A stretch of DNA of 64,000 bases. Origin: G963677085 sp963677085 (GTDB lineage Bacteria > Planctomycetota > Planctomycetia > Pirellulales > Thermoguttaceae). Below are positions 51,150 to 60,168 of the stretch, piece by piece. The notes below the pieces were generated by a model that saw only the letters and a list, made by a program, of their open reading frames with translations, did not search any database and was not told where the DNA came from. The position numbers and the translations under genes were made by a program. The stretch spans positions 744,001 through 808,000 of the forward strand of contig CAXXFH010000006.1 in NCBI GenBank assembly GCA_963677085.2, given 5' to 3'. How positions within the stretch are numbered: position 1 is the stretch's first letter; each line of letters begins with the position of its first letter.

Positions 51150-52685
51150 CTACTTTGCCCGCAGTTTCCGTGCCAACGTAACCAGCGGTGGCACGAGCCA
51201 GATGGCCAGACAGATGACGCCCAGGCCGGCGGCCAAGGGTCGGGCGAAGAAGGCCAGCATCGAACCGTCTGAAGTGGTCAACGTCTGGATGAATCGCTCT
51301 TCCAGCGGGCCTCCCAAGATGATCCCCAGCACCACCGGACCCAGTGGCACTTGGTATCGTTCCAGAATGAAACCTAGAATGCCCATCGCCAGCATCACGC
51401 CGACATCGAAGTAGCTGCCGTTGATGGCGAACGCCCCGATCACGCAGAACAGCAGAATGACCGGCAAGAGGATTTCGCGCGGGACGCGAACCACGTAGCC
51501 GCCCAATTTGATCGCCGCGTAGCCCACGGGCAAAAGAACCAGGTTGGCCAGCAGGAAGAGGAAGTAGATGCTGTAGACCAAAACGCCCTGCTCCTCGAAG
51601 ATCATTGGTCCTGGCTTGACGTTTTTCATCAACAGCACGCCGATCACGATGGCTGTGATCGAGTCGCCGGGGATGCCGAAGACCAGGGCGGGAATCCAGG
51701 CGCCGGCCAGTCCGGCGCTGTTGGCCGCTGTGGCGTCGGCGATTCCGTCGACCGAACCGCGGCCGTACTCTTCCGGGTTTTTTGAAAAGCGCTTCGACGC
51801 AGCCAACGACACCCAGGCACCGATGTCGGCTCCCGCGCCCGGCAACATGCCTACCAGCGAACCGATCGAGGCGCTCCGCATGGTGTGCCATTTGCGACGC
51901 CAGACCAGCGGCAACGCCTCGCCGAACACGGCGGCGACCGGTCGGGCAATGCAACGCCTGTAGAACGTCGCCCCGGTGCGCGGCGGCTGAGGCGGTGGCG
52001 GCTGTTGATTGCCGGTGCCCAGCCCCCATACGTTGCGGAAGATTTCCGACACGCCGAACAACCCAATCATGGCCGGGATGAAGTTGATGCCCTGGTAGAG
52101 CTCGGCCTGGCCAAACGTGAATCGGGCTTCGGTGTGTGCGGCGCTGAGGCCCACGGTCGAAAGCAGCAGTCCCAGTAGCAGCCCCAGCATGGCTCGCAGC
52201 GGGGAGCCTCGCGAAACCAACACCGCACAACTGAGCCCCAGCAGATACAGCCAGAAATACTCGACCACGGAAAATTGCGTGGCTACGCGAGCCAACTGCG
52301 GGGCGAATAAGATCAACACGGCCGTGCCGAACAATCCACCGACGACACTGAACGTAAGGCACACACCCAACGCGTGCTGGGCCTTGCCCTGCTGGGTAAG
52401 CGTGTAGGCGTCGTCGGCGTAAGCGGCCGACGAAGGCGTGCCAGGAATCCGTAGCAAGGTGTTGGGAATGTCACCCGCAAAAATCGCGCAGGCCTCGAGC
52501 GTAACCACCGCGGCCAAGGCGGGAATCGGGTCGAGGAAAAAGGTGACTGGAATCAGCAGGGCCACGGCCATCGTGGCCGTCAAGCCGGGCACGGCCCCCA
52601 TGAACACCCCATAGACGGCCGTGATCACCACGATCAATATCAACTGGGGATTGGTGAAGACTTGTTGTAGGGCGTCGAGGATCAT
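51150..52685 (-). CDS. tctA: Tripartite tricarboxylate transporter large permease (TctA)
   Basis: A 511-residue protein with 11-12 membrane helices. TctA signatures are GAVPGLTATMAVALLIPVTF, GDIPNTLLRIPGTPSSAAYA, GMLPGAGADIGAWVSLAASK and GIPGDSITAIVIGVL. With a TctB membrane subunit and a TctC periplasmic binding protein it takes up citrate or related carboxylates using the ion gradient. Both partners are present here as one fused gene, 90 bases upstream in the same direction, so the system is complete in two genes. Confidence 0.92.
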   Translation of the reverse strand: MILDALQQVFTNPQLILIVVITAVYGVFMGAVPGLTATMAVALLIPVTFFLDPIPALAAVVTLEACAIFAGDIPNTLLRIPGTPSSAAYADDAYTLTQQGKAQHALGVCLTFSVVGGLFGTAVLILFAPQLARVATQFSVVEYFWLYLLGLSCAVLVSRGSPLRAMLGLLLGLLLSTVGLSAAHTEARFTFGQAELYQGINFIPAMIGLFGVSEIFRNVWGLGTGNQQPPPPQPPRTGATFYRRCIARPVAAVFGEALPLVWRRKWHTMRSASIGSLVGMLPGAGADIGAWVSLAASKRFSKNPEEYGRGSVDGIADATAANSAGLAGAWIPALVFGIPGDSITAIVIGVLLMKNVKPGPMIFEEQGVLVYSIYFLFLLANLVLLPVGYAAIKLGGYVVRVPREILLPVILLFCVIGAFAINGSYFDVGVMLAMGILGFILERYQVPLGPVVLGIILGGPLEERFIQTLTTSDGSMLAFFARPLAAGLGVICLAIWLVPPLVTLARKLRAK

Positions 52686-52775
52686 TGAAAGGTGCTAGGG
52701 GTTAGGGGCTGGGGATTAGGGGGCCGCTCGCGGCTTCGCCCGACACACTGCAATGCGCAACGCTCGCTTCGACTC

Positions 52776-54176
52776 TCACCACCCAAACCATCCACGTGGC
52801 AGCGGCACACGGAGCGCTACGGCAAACACCTGATACGCCAACGGAACCACCACCAGCGTGGTGGCCACGGCCAAGGGCAGCCGGATGCCCATCCGCCAGA
52901 TCAACAGCATCAGCAGCACTCCGGCCGTGAGCACGAAGCCGACGTATTCGACCACCAGCAGATAGGCGATTACCCAGACCGCGATTTCTCCGGCCCGCCA
53001 CAACCCCGGCCAGGAGAACGGTGCAACGTCGGCGCCCGGCTTCAGTTGCTTGGTGATCAGCAACACCACGGTGACCAGCACGATCAACACGCCGAGCACC
53101 TTGGGGAAAAACATCGGTCCGAACCGTGTTCGGCGCAACATCTGAAAGGCTTTGTCGTTGAAGAGTTTCCCGAACAGTTCGTAGTCGTCGGCCAGGATGG
53201 CACGGAACTCGTCGGGCGCGGCCCACGACACGTTGAATCCCGAGTTGTCCATGAACTCGCGGAATTGCTCGTTTTCGACGACCTTGTGCAGGGCCTCGGC
53301 CACGCGGTCGACGACCTCCGGCGGAGTGTCCTTGGGCAGAACGATTCCTCGCCAGCCGACGAACGTGCAGTCGCGTCCTTGCTCGATAAAGGTAGGGATG
53401 TCGGGAAACTGCGCGATACGCTCTTGCGACATCACACCCAGGCATCGCAATTGGTTGCCTTCGACGAGCGTTTGTGCTTCGGGCAAGCTACAACAGACGA
53501 AGTCGAGTCCACCGGCCATCAATTCCTGCAACGACGGCGTGGAGCCGTTGAAGGGAATCCAATTGACATCGGCCGGCTTCAAGCCCACGCTCAATAGCCA
53601 ATGGGTCATGCCCAAGTGCCAGGCGCCGCCGTGGGTGGTTCCCGAGGCGCGAAGTTTGCCGGGGGCTTCGCGAATGGCGAGTTCGAGTTGGTCGATGTTG
53701 TGATAGGGCGAGTCGTTGCGGACGAAGACAGCCGTCGCATCGCGGTTCAGCAGGGCGACCGGCTCGTAATCCTTGTAGGAGACGCTTGTCAGGCCGCGCC
53801 AGTGGAGCATGTGCAGTTCGACGGTGGCCATGGTGAGGGTGTAGCCGTCGGGCTGCGCGATGGCTCCCCGGGTGTGGCCCGTCACGCCGGCCCCGCCCGT
53901 GGCGTTGACCACATTGACCGGCACTCCCAACTCCTGCTCCAGCAGGGCGGCCACTTGGCGCGAGACGCGGTCGGTACCCCCGCCCGCCGACCAGGGGCAA
54001 ACCAGCAAAATGGGTCGATTGGGATACGCCCGTTGCGATCGGCACCCAGCGGCCGTCGCCACCAGGGCGACCAGGACCAGGGCGACGAGTCGGGCCCGGC
54101 GACTGCCAAAAACTGGGGGGCACCTGCGTGGCGGATACGAGACGTTTCTGGGAGCCAATGCGTCGTGGTTTGTCAT
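52776..54176 (-). CDS. TctC-TctB fusion: solute-binding protein joined to small permease subunit
   Basis: A 466-residue protein. A signal segment with lipobox-like ending (ALVATAAGC) is followed by a full TctC/Bug-type binding domain to about residue 315 (PILLVCPWSAGGGTDRVSRQ, VVNATGGAGVTGHT, ASGTTHGGAWHLGMTHWLL, TFVGWRGIVLPKDTPPEVVD). After a linker, four membrane helices from about residue 320 to the end (VLGVLIVLVTVVLLITKQL, AVWVIAYLLVVEYVGFVLTA) match TctB. Normally these are separate genes; the fusion ties the binding protein to the membrane. It is transcribed just ahead of tctA. If the cysteine is lipidated, the anchor is double. Confidence 0.85.
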   Translation of the reverse strand: MTNHDALAPRNVSYPPRRCPPVFGSRRARLVALVLVALVATAAGCRSQRAYPNRPILLVCPWSAGGGTDRVSRQVAALLEQELGVPVNVVNATGGAGVTGHTRGAIAQPDGYTLTMATVELHMLHWRGLTSVSYKDYEPVALLNRDATAVFVRNDSPYHNIDQLELAIREAPGKLRASGTTHGGAWHLGMTHWLLSVGLKPADVNWIPFNGSTPSLQELMAGGLDFVCCSLPEAQTLVEGNQLRCLGVMSQERIAQFPDIPTFIEQGRDCTFVGWRGIVLPKDTPPEVVDRVAEALHKVVENEQFREFMDNSGFNVSWAAPDEFRAILADDYELFGKLFNDKAFQMLRRTRFGPMFFPKVLGVLIVLVTVVLLITKQLKPGADVAPFSWPGLWRAGEIAVWVIAYLLVVEYVGFVLTAGVLLMLLIWRMGIRLPLAVATTLVVVPLAYQVFAVALRVPLPRGWFGW

Positions 54177-54658
54177 TTCAACCGCCCGAGAACCGTAGTG
54201 TCATGGTAATAGGGGATGGATATTTCACCGAGGTCGGCTTCGGTTACCGAGTAGCCTCGGATGCATTCTCTCGTTTGAGACGATACGCCCCCTGCTGCAA
54301 GATGAATGTGTTTTCCTCGGAAGGAAAGTCTGACATGGCAAGTGGCCATTATGGCCGACTTGGCCGCCGCAAGCAACCGCCCGCCAGTTGGGCGATTGAC
54401 CGGGAAAAAACTGGCAAGTATAGTTGACAGTTTGCCGCCTCTGCAGGGGCCCTTCGCTGCCTGGTGCTTCATCAAGTTTAGAATTACAGGTTGGAACAGG
54501 TTGGGTGTCGTGTTCCCGGCGATTTCAGCATGCCCACGCAAGCGTGGAAGCGTGGGCATGGCACCCGATCCCCGGTTTAAGAGTTGACGCAGCCCAAGCG
54601 GTCTTCCCCCGACTACAGCCCTCTCGACGTTGGCTCCCCCTTCCCGGATTGTCGTACG
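54177..54658. other. Divergent promoter gap with an R7 hairpin
   Basis: A 482-bp gap between divergent genes. R7-type arms CATGCCCACGC (54529-54539) and GCGTGGGCATG (54550-54560) form a hairpin, related to 22718-22753. An open frame continuous with the exporter gene from 54584 exists, but the membrane anchor starts only at 54659. Nothing else is recognised. Confidence 0.4.
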
Positions 54659-56956
54659 ATGAACCGCTCTTTCTACGCCCGACACGCTTGGTGGATCATG
54701 CTCCTCTTGGCAGCACTGGCTCCGCTGCTGGCGTGGGGTACATTCCAAGCGTTCGATAACTCGAATAACAACGTCAGTCAATGGCTGCCGCAAGACTTCC
54801 CCGACACGGAAGTGTATCAGGGCTTCCGCGAGGTGTTCGGTGCCGACGACTTCGCCGTGGTCAGTTGGGAAGGCTGTACGCTGGACGACCCTCGCCTGGA
54901 GACTTTCGCCGAACGATTGGTCCCGGCTCCCGAAGAACAAAAGCCGGGAGGCGACTGGGTTTACTTCACCAAAGTCATCACCGGGCCTCGGGCGATGGCC
55001 TCGTTGATGGGCGAACCGTTTGAGCTGACTGAAAAGCAAGCGATCGATCGTTTGGTCGAAGTGCTCATCGGTCCCGACCGCAAGACAACCTGTGCCGTGG
55101 TCACGCTTTCGCCACTGGGCGACGAAGATCGCACCGACGCGCTGGCCGCCATGCAGCGCACGGCCATCGAGCAGTGTGGCATCGATCCGAAGGACCTCCG
55201 GCTCGGTGGCGACGCAGTGATCAATGCGGCCATCGACATCGAAAGCCAGCGGGCGATTACCCGATGGATCGGCCTTTCCTGGCTCATCGCCCTAGCGCTG
55301 GCATGGTTCTGCCTGAAGCGTTTCAAGCTGATGGCCATGGTCTTTATCGTGTCTGGCTACAGTGCCATGTTGGGAACGGCTATGGTCCACTTCACCGGCG
55401 GCCAGATGAACCTGGTGATGGTGATGGTTCCGGTGTTGATCTACGTGCTAAACCTTTCAGCAAGCGTTCACTTATCGAACTACTATCGCGATGCCATTCG
55501 GGAAGAGGGGATCGCGGGTGCGCCGATGCGGGCAATCAGCCACGGCTTCGTGCCGTGTGCACTTTCGGCCACGACGACCGCCCTGGGATTGGGATCGCTT
55601 TACGTAAGCCATATCGTGCCCGTCAAACAGTTTGGTTTCTACTCGGCCTTGGGCGTGATGCTGGGGCTGGGGGTGCTCTTCGCGCTGTTGCCCGCGCTGC
55701 TGGAGACTTGGCCGCTGAATTCCAACGCGGCTGAAGCCCGCCGCGAGGTTGCCCATTCGGCCGAACGTCGCGATCGTCTGTTGCGAAGTATCGCCGAATG
55801 GATCGTGCGACATCATCGCGCGGTGGCCGGCGTGTGTACGCTCGTCTTGCTGCTTTGCAGTTGGGGATCGCTGAGTGTGGAGACGGCCATTCAGCCGCGC
55901 AAGTTCTTTTCCGACTCGAGCCGTTGGGTCCACGATCTTCAGTGGTTCTCCGACCACCTGGGACCGCTCGTGCCGGTGGAAGTGTTGCTCGAATTCGATG
56001 TCGACAACAAGATGACCATGCTTGATCGCATGGAGATGGTTGGCCGGGTGCAGCGGGTAATTTCGGCCATGGACGATGTGGGGGGAACGGTTTCGGCCAC
56101 AACCTATGCGCCGCCGCTTGGTGCGGACACCTGGATGCGGCGCCGCGTGCTCGACAAACAACTCGAAGAGAACCGTGAGGTGTTTGTCGACAGCCACTAC
56201 CTGGGTCGGCGAGGCGACCGGGAACTGTGGCGAATCACCGCTCGGGTGCATGGTTCGCGTGACGCCCGTTACGACCATTTCCTGGAAGAAATACAGCATC
56301 GTGTCGATCGGTATCTAGCTGCCAAATACCCCGACCACAAGGAGGTTCGGGCCATCTACACCGGCGCGGTTCCGCTGGTGTTCGTCGCCCAACAGGAGTT
56401 GCTCGACGGTTTAATGAAGAGCTTCTTCCTGGCCTTCGTATTGATCGCTCTGGTGATGATCGTCTTGCTGCGAAGTCTTTGGGCCGGGTTGGTGGTGATG
56501 TTGCCCAATATCTTCCCAGCAGCGGTTACCTTTGGCTCGATGGGATGGAGTTCCCTGGAGGTCGACGTGGGAGCGATGATGACCGCCAGCGTTGCGCTGG
56601 GTATTGCCGTCGACGACACGCTCCATTTCCTTACCTGGTTCCGCCGGGGCATGTTGCGGGGCGAAACGCGATTGGAGGCCATTGTCGACGCCTACCAGCG
56701 TTGTGCGGTGGCGATGGCACAGACCACGTTGATCGCCGGGCTGGCGATTGTCGTTTTCGTGCTTAGCGATTTCCAACCCGTCTCGCGTTTCGGCCTGCTG
56801 ATGTTTATCCTGTTGTTTGCCGCGTTGGCAGGCGACTTGATCTATCTGCCGGCGCTGCTGGCCAGCCGGTTGGGACGTTGCTTCCAATACGCCTCGAAAA
56901 CCAGCGTTGAAGAGACGCCGACGGCCGAGAAGGAACCGGTGGAGTCTGAGGTGTAG
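54659..56956 (+). CDS. RND-superfamily (MMPL-like) exporter
   Basis: A 765-residue membrane protein with the RND two-fold plan: helix 1 (WWIMLLLAALAPLLAWGTF), a large periplasmic loop, helices 2-6 (WIGLSWLIALALAWFCLKRF, LVMVMVPVLIYVLNLSASVH), a soluble linker, helix 7 (VAGVCTLVLLLCSWGSLSVE), a second loop and helices 8-12 (FLAFVLIALVMIVLLRSLWA, VALGIAVDDTLHFLTWFRRG). The Asp pair in GIAVDDT is the expected proton-relay position. Members export lipids or hydrophobic compounds; MMPL/hopanoid-type transport is possible, but the substrate is unknown. ATG 54659 puts the first helix right after the N-terminus. No membrane-fusion partner lies next to it. Confidence 0.85.
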   Translation: MNRSFYARHAWWIMLLLAALAPLLAWGTFQAFDNSNNNVSQWLPQDFPDTEVYQGFREVFGADDFAVVSWEGCTLDDPRLETFAERLVPAPEEQKPGGDWVYFTKVITGPRAMASLMGEPFELTEKQAIDRLVEVLIGPDRKTTCAVVTLSPLGDEDRTDALAAMQRTAIEQCGIDPKDLRLGGDAVINAAIDIESQRAITRWIGLSWLIALALAWFCLKRFKLMAMVFIVSGYSAMLGTAMVHFTGGQMNLVMVMVPVLIYVLNLSASVHLSNYYRDAIREEGIAGAPMRAISHGFVPCALSATTTALGLGSLYVSHIVPVKQFGFYSALGVMLGLGVLFALLPALLETWPLNSNAAEARREVAHSAERRDRLLRSIAEWIVRHHRAVAGVCTLVLLLCSWGSLSVETAIQPRKFFSDSSRWVHDLQWFSDHLGPLVPVEVLLEFDVDNKMTMLDRMEMVGRVQRVISAMDDVGGTVSATTYAPPLGADTWMRRRVLDKQLEENREVFVDSHYLGRRGDRELWRITARVHGSRDARYDHFLEEIQHRVDRYLAAKYPDHKEVRAIYTGAVPLVFVAQQELLDGLMKSFFLAFVLIALVMIVLLRSLWAGLVVMLPNIFPAAVTFGSMGWSSLEVDVGAMMTASVALGIAVDDTLHFLTWFRRGMLRGETRLEAIVDAYQRCAVAMAQTTLIAGLAIVVFVLSDFQPVSRFGLLMFILLFAALAGDLIYLPALLASRLGRCFQYASKTSVEETPTAEKEPVESEV

Positions 56957-56962
56957 ACCTTT

Positions 56963-57095
56963 CCTGGTTTCCAAGCTCCAGCTTGGGAACGAGGGAAACA
57001 CGTACGGAGCTTGGGAACGAGGGCACGCAGCCGCAGCCAAGTCGCTTGCCGCTGCTTCCCCTCACCCCGGCCCCTCTCCCCGGCGGGGAGAGGGG
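56963..57095. repeat. R6 and R4 repeat cluster
   Basis: R6 (TTTCCAAGCTCCAGCTTGGG, then AACGAGGG) lies at 56968-56995 with a second half-copy GGAGCTTGGGAACGAGGG at 57006-57023. R4 (CTCACCCCGGCCCCTCTCCC) starts at 57061 and forms the hairpin CCCCTCTCCCCG/CGGGGAGAGGGG to 57095. It lies between convergent genes and may stop transcription both ways. Confidence 0.6.
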
Positions 57096-57137
57096 AGAGG
57101 TTCTTCCCTCCTAACTCCAGACTCCCAGCTCCGCGCC

Positions 57138-58262
57138 TCACCGCCACAAGATCATCGTGCGGCCGATCCTTTCCAGATCGAGCGGCACGTCGAGGTCCAT
57201 CCGCGTACCGGCCAGGTAGTACTCGGGCAGCATTGGGAAAAGGCCCTGCGAGAATAGCGTGCCCCAGTGGTCCCAGGTGCCGCGTAGATAGCTTACACCC
57301 TTGAGTCCCCCTTCGAGCATCTGGTGCATGGCGGCCATCAACAGCCGTCGCCGGTCGCGGCCCGCCAGATCGCCGAAAACGATCAGGTCGATCATCCCGG
57401 CCCGCATCTCAGTTCGGGCTTTTAGGTTCAGCCGGAAATAGTTCACCAGTCCGGCAATGCGGCCGTCCTTTTCGAGAACCACCGTCTTGGCAAGGTCGGG
57501 GTATTCGAGTTGTCGGGCAAGGCTTTTTTCGTCCCAGAGATAAGCCAGATCCATGGTCCGGGCATCTTCGTCGACGAGCTTCAAACACTGCGGCAAGTCG
57601 TCGGGCCGATAGGCGCGAATGCCCGTCATATCGCCAGGCTGTCGTATCTTGGGTATGAAGTGTGACAGCCACCAGGAACCGAATCGTTCGAAAAGAAACA
57701 ACTCGAAGTTCCAGGCCGCCTTATTGTCTAACGCCCGAATCCAGGTGCCCATCTTCCGCATTCGCTGGGTACCCTTGGGCATTTTGAGCCAAAACTTCTT
57801 GCCCAACGACTTAGCGGAGCGGAGGTACAGGAAGCCGAAGTCCGCCAGCAACCCGCGTTCGCAGTGACGCCGCTCTTGCTCCTGTTGCATTTGAGCCGCG
57901 ACACGCTGGCGGCGATATTCTGGATCGACCGTAAGAAACGACCCGGCAGTGGTCTCCACACGTTGGCCGCGCAGCAGAACCGGTTGATACCACATGGGGT
58001 GAACGCCGACGAGTTTCGTGCCGTCGTAGGCGGCCACCAGCAGGTCGCGCGAATCGTCGTCGCCCTCGGGCAACAACTGCCGGCGCAAGTAAGTGGCATC
58101 CCACAACGGAACGGGCATCTTTCCTTCGTAGGAACGCCGCCACTGCGATACGATGAACGACGACAGCTCTTCCATGTGGCCCTCGAACGTGCGAATCTCG
58201 ATCTTGGGGCCAGGAGTTTCGGTCGAGCGACTTTCGATGGGGGGGCGGGCGGTAAATGACAT
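57138..58262 (-). CDS. GNAT-family acetyltransferase-like protein
   Basis: A 374-residue protein with two GNAT-like halves. In the first, VAAYDGTKLVGVHPMWYQPV and FLTVDPEYRRQRVAAQMQQE contain the acetyl-CoA-binding (R/Q)xxRxA loop after a beta strand. The second half, ITAYRPDDL-like from about residue 218, with LAKTVVLEKDGRIAGLVNYF and RRRLLMAAMHQMLEGGLKGV, repeats the fold. Cytoplasmic; it may acetylate an amine or amino-sugar substrate. It stands alone between convergent and same-strand neighbours. A link to beta-lysine acetylation is not supported, as it lies 18 kb from kamA. Confidence 0.7.
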   Translation of the reverse strand: MSFTARPPIESRSTETPGPKIEIRTFEGHMEELSSFIVSQWRRSYEGKMPVPLWDATYLRRQLLPEGDDDSRDLLVAAYDGTKLVGVHPMWYQPVLLRGQRVETTAGSFLTVDPEYRRQRVAAQMQQEQERRHCERGLLADFGFLYLRSAKSLGKKFWLKMPKGTQRMRKMGTWIRALDNKAAWNFELFLFERFGSWWLSHFIPKIRQPGDMTGIRAYRPDDLPQCLKLVDEDARTMDLAYLWDEKSLARQLEYPDLAKTVVLEKDGRIAGLVNYFRLNLKARTEMRAGMIDLIVFGDLAGRDRRRLLMAAMHQMLEGGLKGVSYLRGTWDHWGTLFSQGLFPMLPEYYLAGTRMDLDVPLDLERIGRTMILWR

Positions 58263-58397
58263 GGGGTGCGCGTTCTTGTGTTGGAACTTGTGCGTACTCT
58301 TCAGGCAACGGGACTACCAGAAAAGTCTACCATGCATCGGCGGCTGAACGCCTCGGGCTGTACCTCTGAAAGCCGGTTGTACCGTAGAAACCGCAGT

Positions 58398-60095
58398 TTA
58401 TTTGCGGTGGATTGTCGCCAACGATACCCCGCGGAGCCGCCGCAGTGCTGCAACCAGCGCCCGGGCTTTGTGAAGCGTCTCCTGGTATTCGGTCTTTGGT
58501 TCGGAATCCGCCACGACCGCACCGCCCGTGTTCAGGTAACAGCGGTCCTGCTTGACGAGAATCGAACGAATCACAATGTTCAGATCCAGCGTGCCTGAGC
58601 AATCCAAATAACCGATTGCGCCCGAGTAAACGCCTCGTTTGACTGGCTCCAGGTGGTCGATAATCTTCATCGCCTGGATTTTTGGGGCCCCAGTCATCGA
58701 ACCGCCGGGAAAGGCCGCTCGCACTAAGTCCAAGGCGTCGTACCGCTCGGCCAGCTCACCGCGAATGGTCGACACCATCTGAAACACGGTGGCATACTCC
58801 TCGATGGCCGCAAACTCCGGTACCTGTACCGAACCATAGCGGCACACCCGGCCGAGATCATTGCGCACCAAGTCGACAATCATCGTATTCTCGGCCCGAT
58901 CTTTGACGGACGTGGCCAACTCCTCGCGAAGCCGTGTGTCGTCGTCGATTGAACGGCCGCGAGGTCGGGTGCCCTTGATCGGCCGGCTTTCGGCCACTCG
59001 GTCGGTTCCCAGCCGTAGAAAGCGCTCGGGCGAGGAACAAACCACTTGGGCCTCAGGAAAGTGCAAATACGCGGCGAACGGTGCCGGGTTGATCTGTCGC
59101 AGGTGTCGATACAAGTCCCAGGCGTCGCCACCGAGAAGCGGAGCCTCGAAGCGATGCGTCATGCACACCTCAAAAACGTCGCCTTGCCGGATGTGCTCCT
59201 TAATCGTCTCCACCGCCTGGCAGTACGACGCTTCGGAAAAGTGTGCCGATAGGTCGACGTTGTGCCAGTTGTCTTCCGCGGCATTGGTGGGTTCGATTTC
59301 AATCGGAGGGTCGTTTGTCGTGGTTTCCGCTAGTTGCTCGAATGCCTCGATCCGTCGTAGTGTGGCATCGCGCAAAGCGGCTGCCTGACGTTGCGCCTCG
59401 GCCGGCGTCGCGCCGCGCCCGATGACCGAGAGATACGAACGTCCCTCGCGATGGCAATGGGCCAGAAGCGTGTCGACAAACATCCAGTAGGCGTCGGGCA
59501 GGTCGAGATCGTCGCGGCCCTCGTCGGGCAATTCCTCGACGAAGTAGCCGGCTTCGTAGCCGAAGTAGCCCACGGCCCCGGCCAACAGCGGCGGCGTATC
59601 GTCTGGCAGCCCCGCGTAATCGACACGACGTTCGGCCAACAGGCGGCGCAACTCGACGAACGGATCGGCCGTGTAGCGTTGTATCCGCGGGTTCGGCCGA
59701 TGTATGCCGTCTGCTACGGTTGGGTATTCCAACTCGATGGTTGCTCCGGCTTCCGGCGGTTGACCCGGTAGTCGTTTCGCCCGAAATACCAACGACGGCT
59801 CACCGCCGAGGAACGAATAACGCGCCAATCGGTCGTCGCGTTTAGGGCCGTTTTCTTTTGCACTATTTTCTTTCACGCCCTCGGCTTTTGTATTCTCTGC
59901 ATGTGCACTGTCGAGCAAAAAGCGATACGGCCCGTCGGCATACATTTCGGCATACCGCCAGAACGGCCGCCGCAGGCTGAGTTCGACAAGCAGATGGGCG
60001 TGGTACGGAAGGTGCGCGTCGTCGCGCGTTTTTTGTGGTGGTGGTGCGCACCCACCGTTTCGCATCGAAATTTGCCGACAACCGCTTTCGAACAT
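58398..60095 (-). CDS. pabB: Aminodeoxychorismate synthase component I (PabB-like chorismate-binding enzyme)
   Basis: A 565-residue enzyme of the anthranilate/ADC synthase component I family. The C-terminal chorismate-binding domain is complete: DVFEVCMTHRFEAPLLGGDA, SSPERFLRL, IKGTRPRGRS, DRAENTMIVDLVRNDLGRVC, FPGGSMTGAPKIQAMKIIDH and GVYSGAIGYLDCSG. The PIKGTRPRG lysine version is typical of PabB, whereas TrpE usually has alanine at this place. The N-terminal domain LARYSFLGGEPSLVFRAK is also typical. With glutamine amidotransferase PabA (not in the window) it makes ADC for folate. The class IV aminotransferase two genes upstream could be the PabC lyase. Confidence 0.85.
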   Translation of the reverse strand: MFESGCRQISMRNGGCAPPPQKTRDDAHLPYHAHLLVELSLRRPFWRYAEMYADGPYRFLLDSAHAENTKAEGVKENSAKENGPKRDDRLARYSFLGGEPSLVFRAKRLPGQPPEAGATIELEYPTVADGIHRPNPRIQRYTADPFVELRRLLAERRVDYAGLPDDTPPLLAGAVGYFGYEAGYFVEELPDEGRDDLDLPDAYWMFVDTLLAHCHREGRSYLSVIGRGATPAEAQRQAAALRDATLRRIEAFEQLAETTTNDPPIEIEPTNAAEDNWHNVDLSAHFSEASYCQAVETIKEHIRQGDVFEVCMTHRFEAPLLGGDAWDLYRHLRQINPAPFAAYLHFPEAQVVCSSPERFLRLGTDRVAESRPIKGTRPRGRSIDDDTRLREELATSVKDRAENTMIVDLVRNDLGRVCRYGSVQVPEFAAIEEYATVFQMVSTIRGELAERYDALDLVRAAFPGGSMTGAPKIQAMKIIDHLEPVKRGVYSGAIGYLDCSGTLDLNIVIRSILVKQDRCYLNTGGAVVADSEPKTEYQETLHKARALVAALRRLRGVSLATIHRK

Positions 60096-60168
60096 CGTTT
60101 AAGAACCTTGGTAATATTCACTCGTTCCCAAGATTGACAAAGCACTAGGGAAAAATCCACCAGTCAGA

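Noticed and set aside
57138..58262. Beta-lysine acetyltransferase AblB partner of KamA
   Set aside because: It is a double-GNAT protein 18 kb away and not in an operon with kamA.
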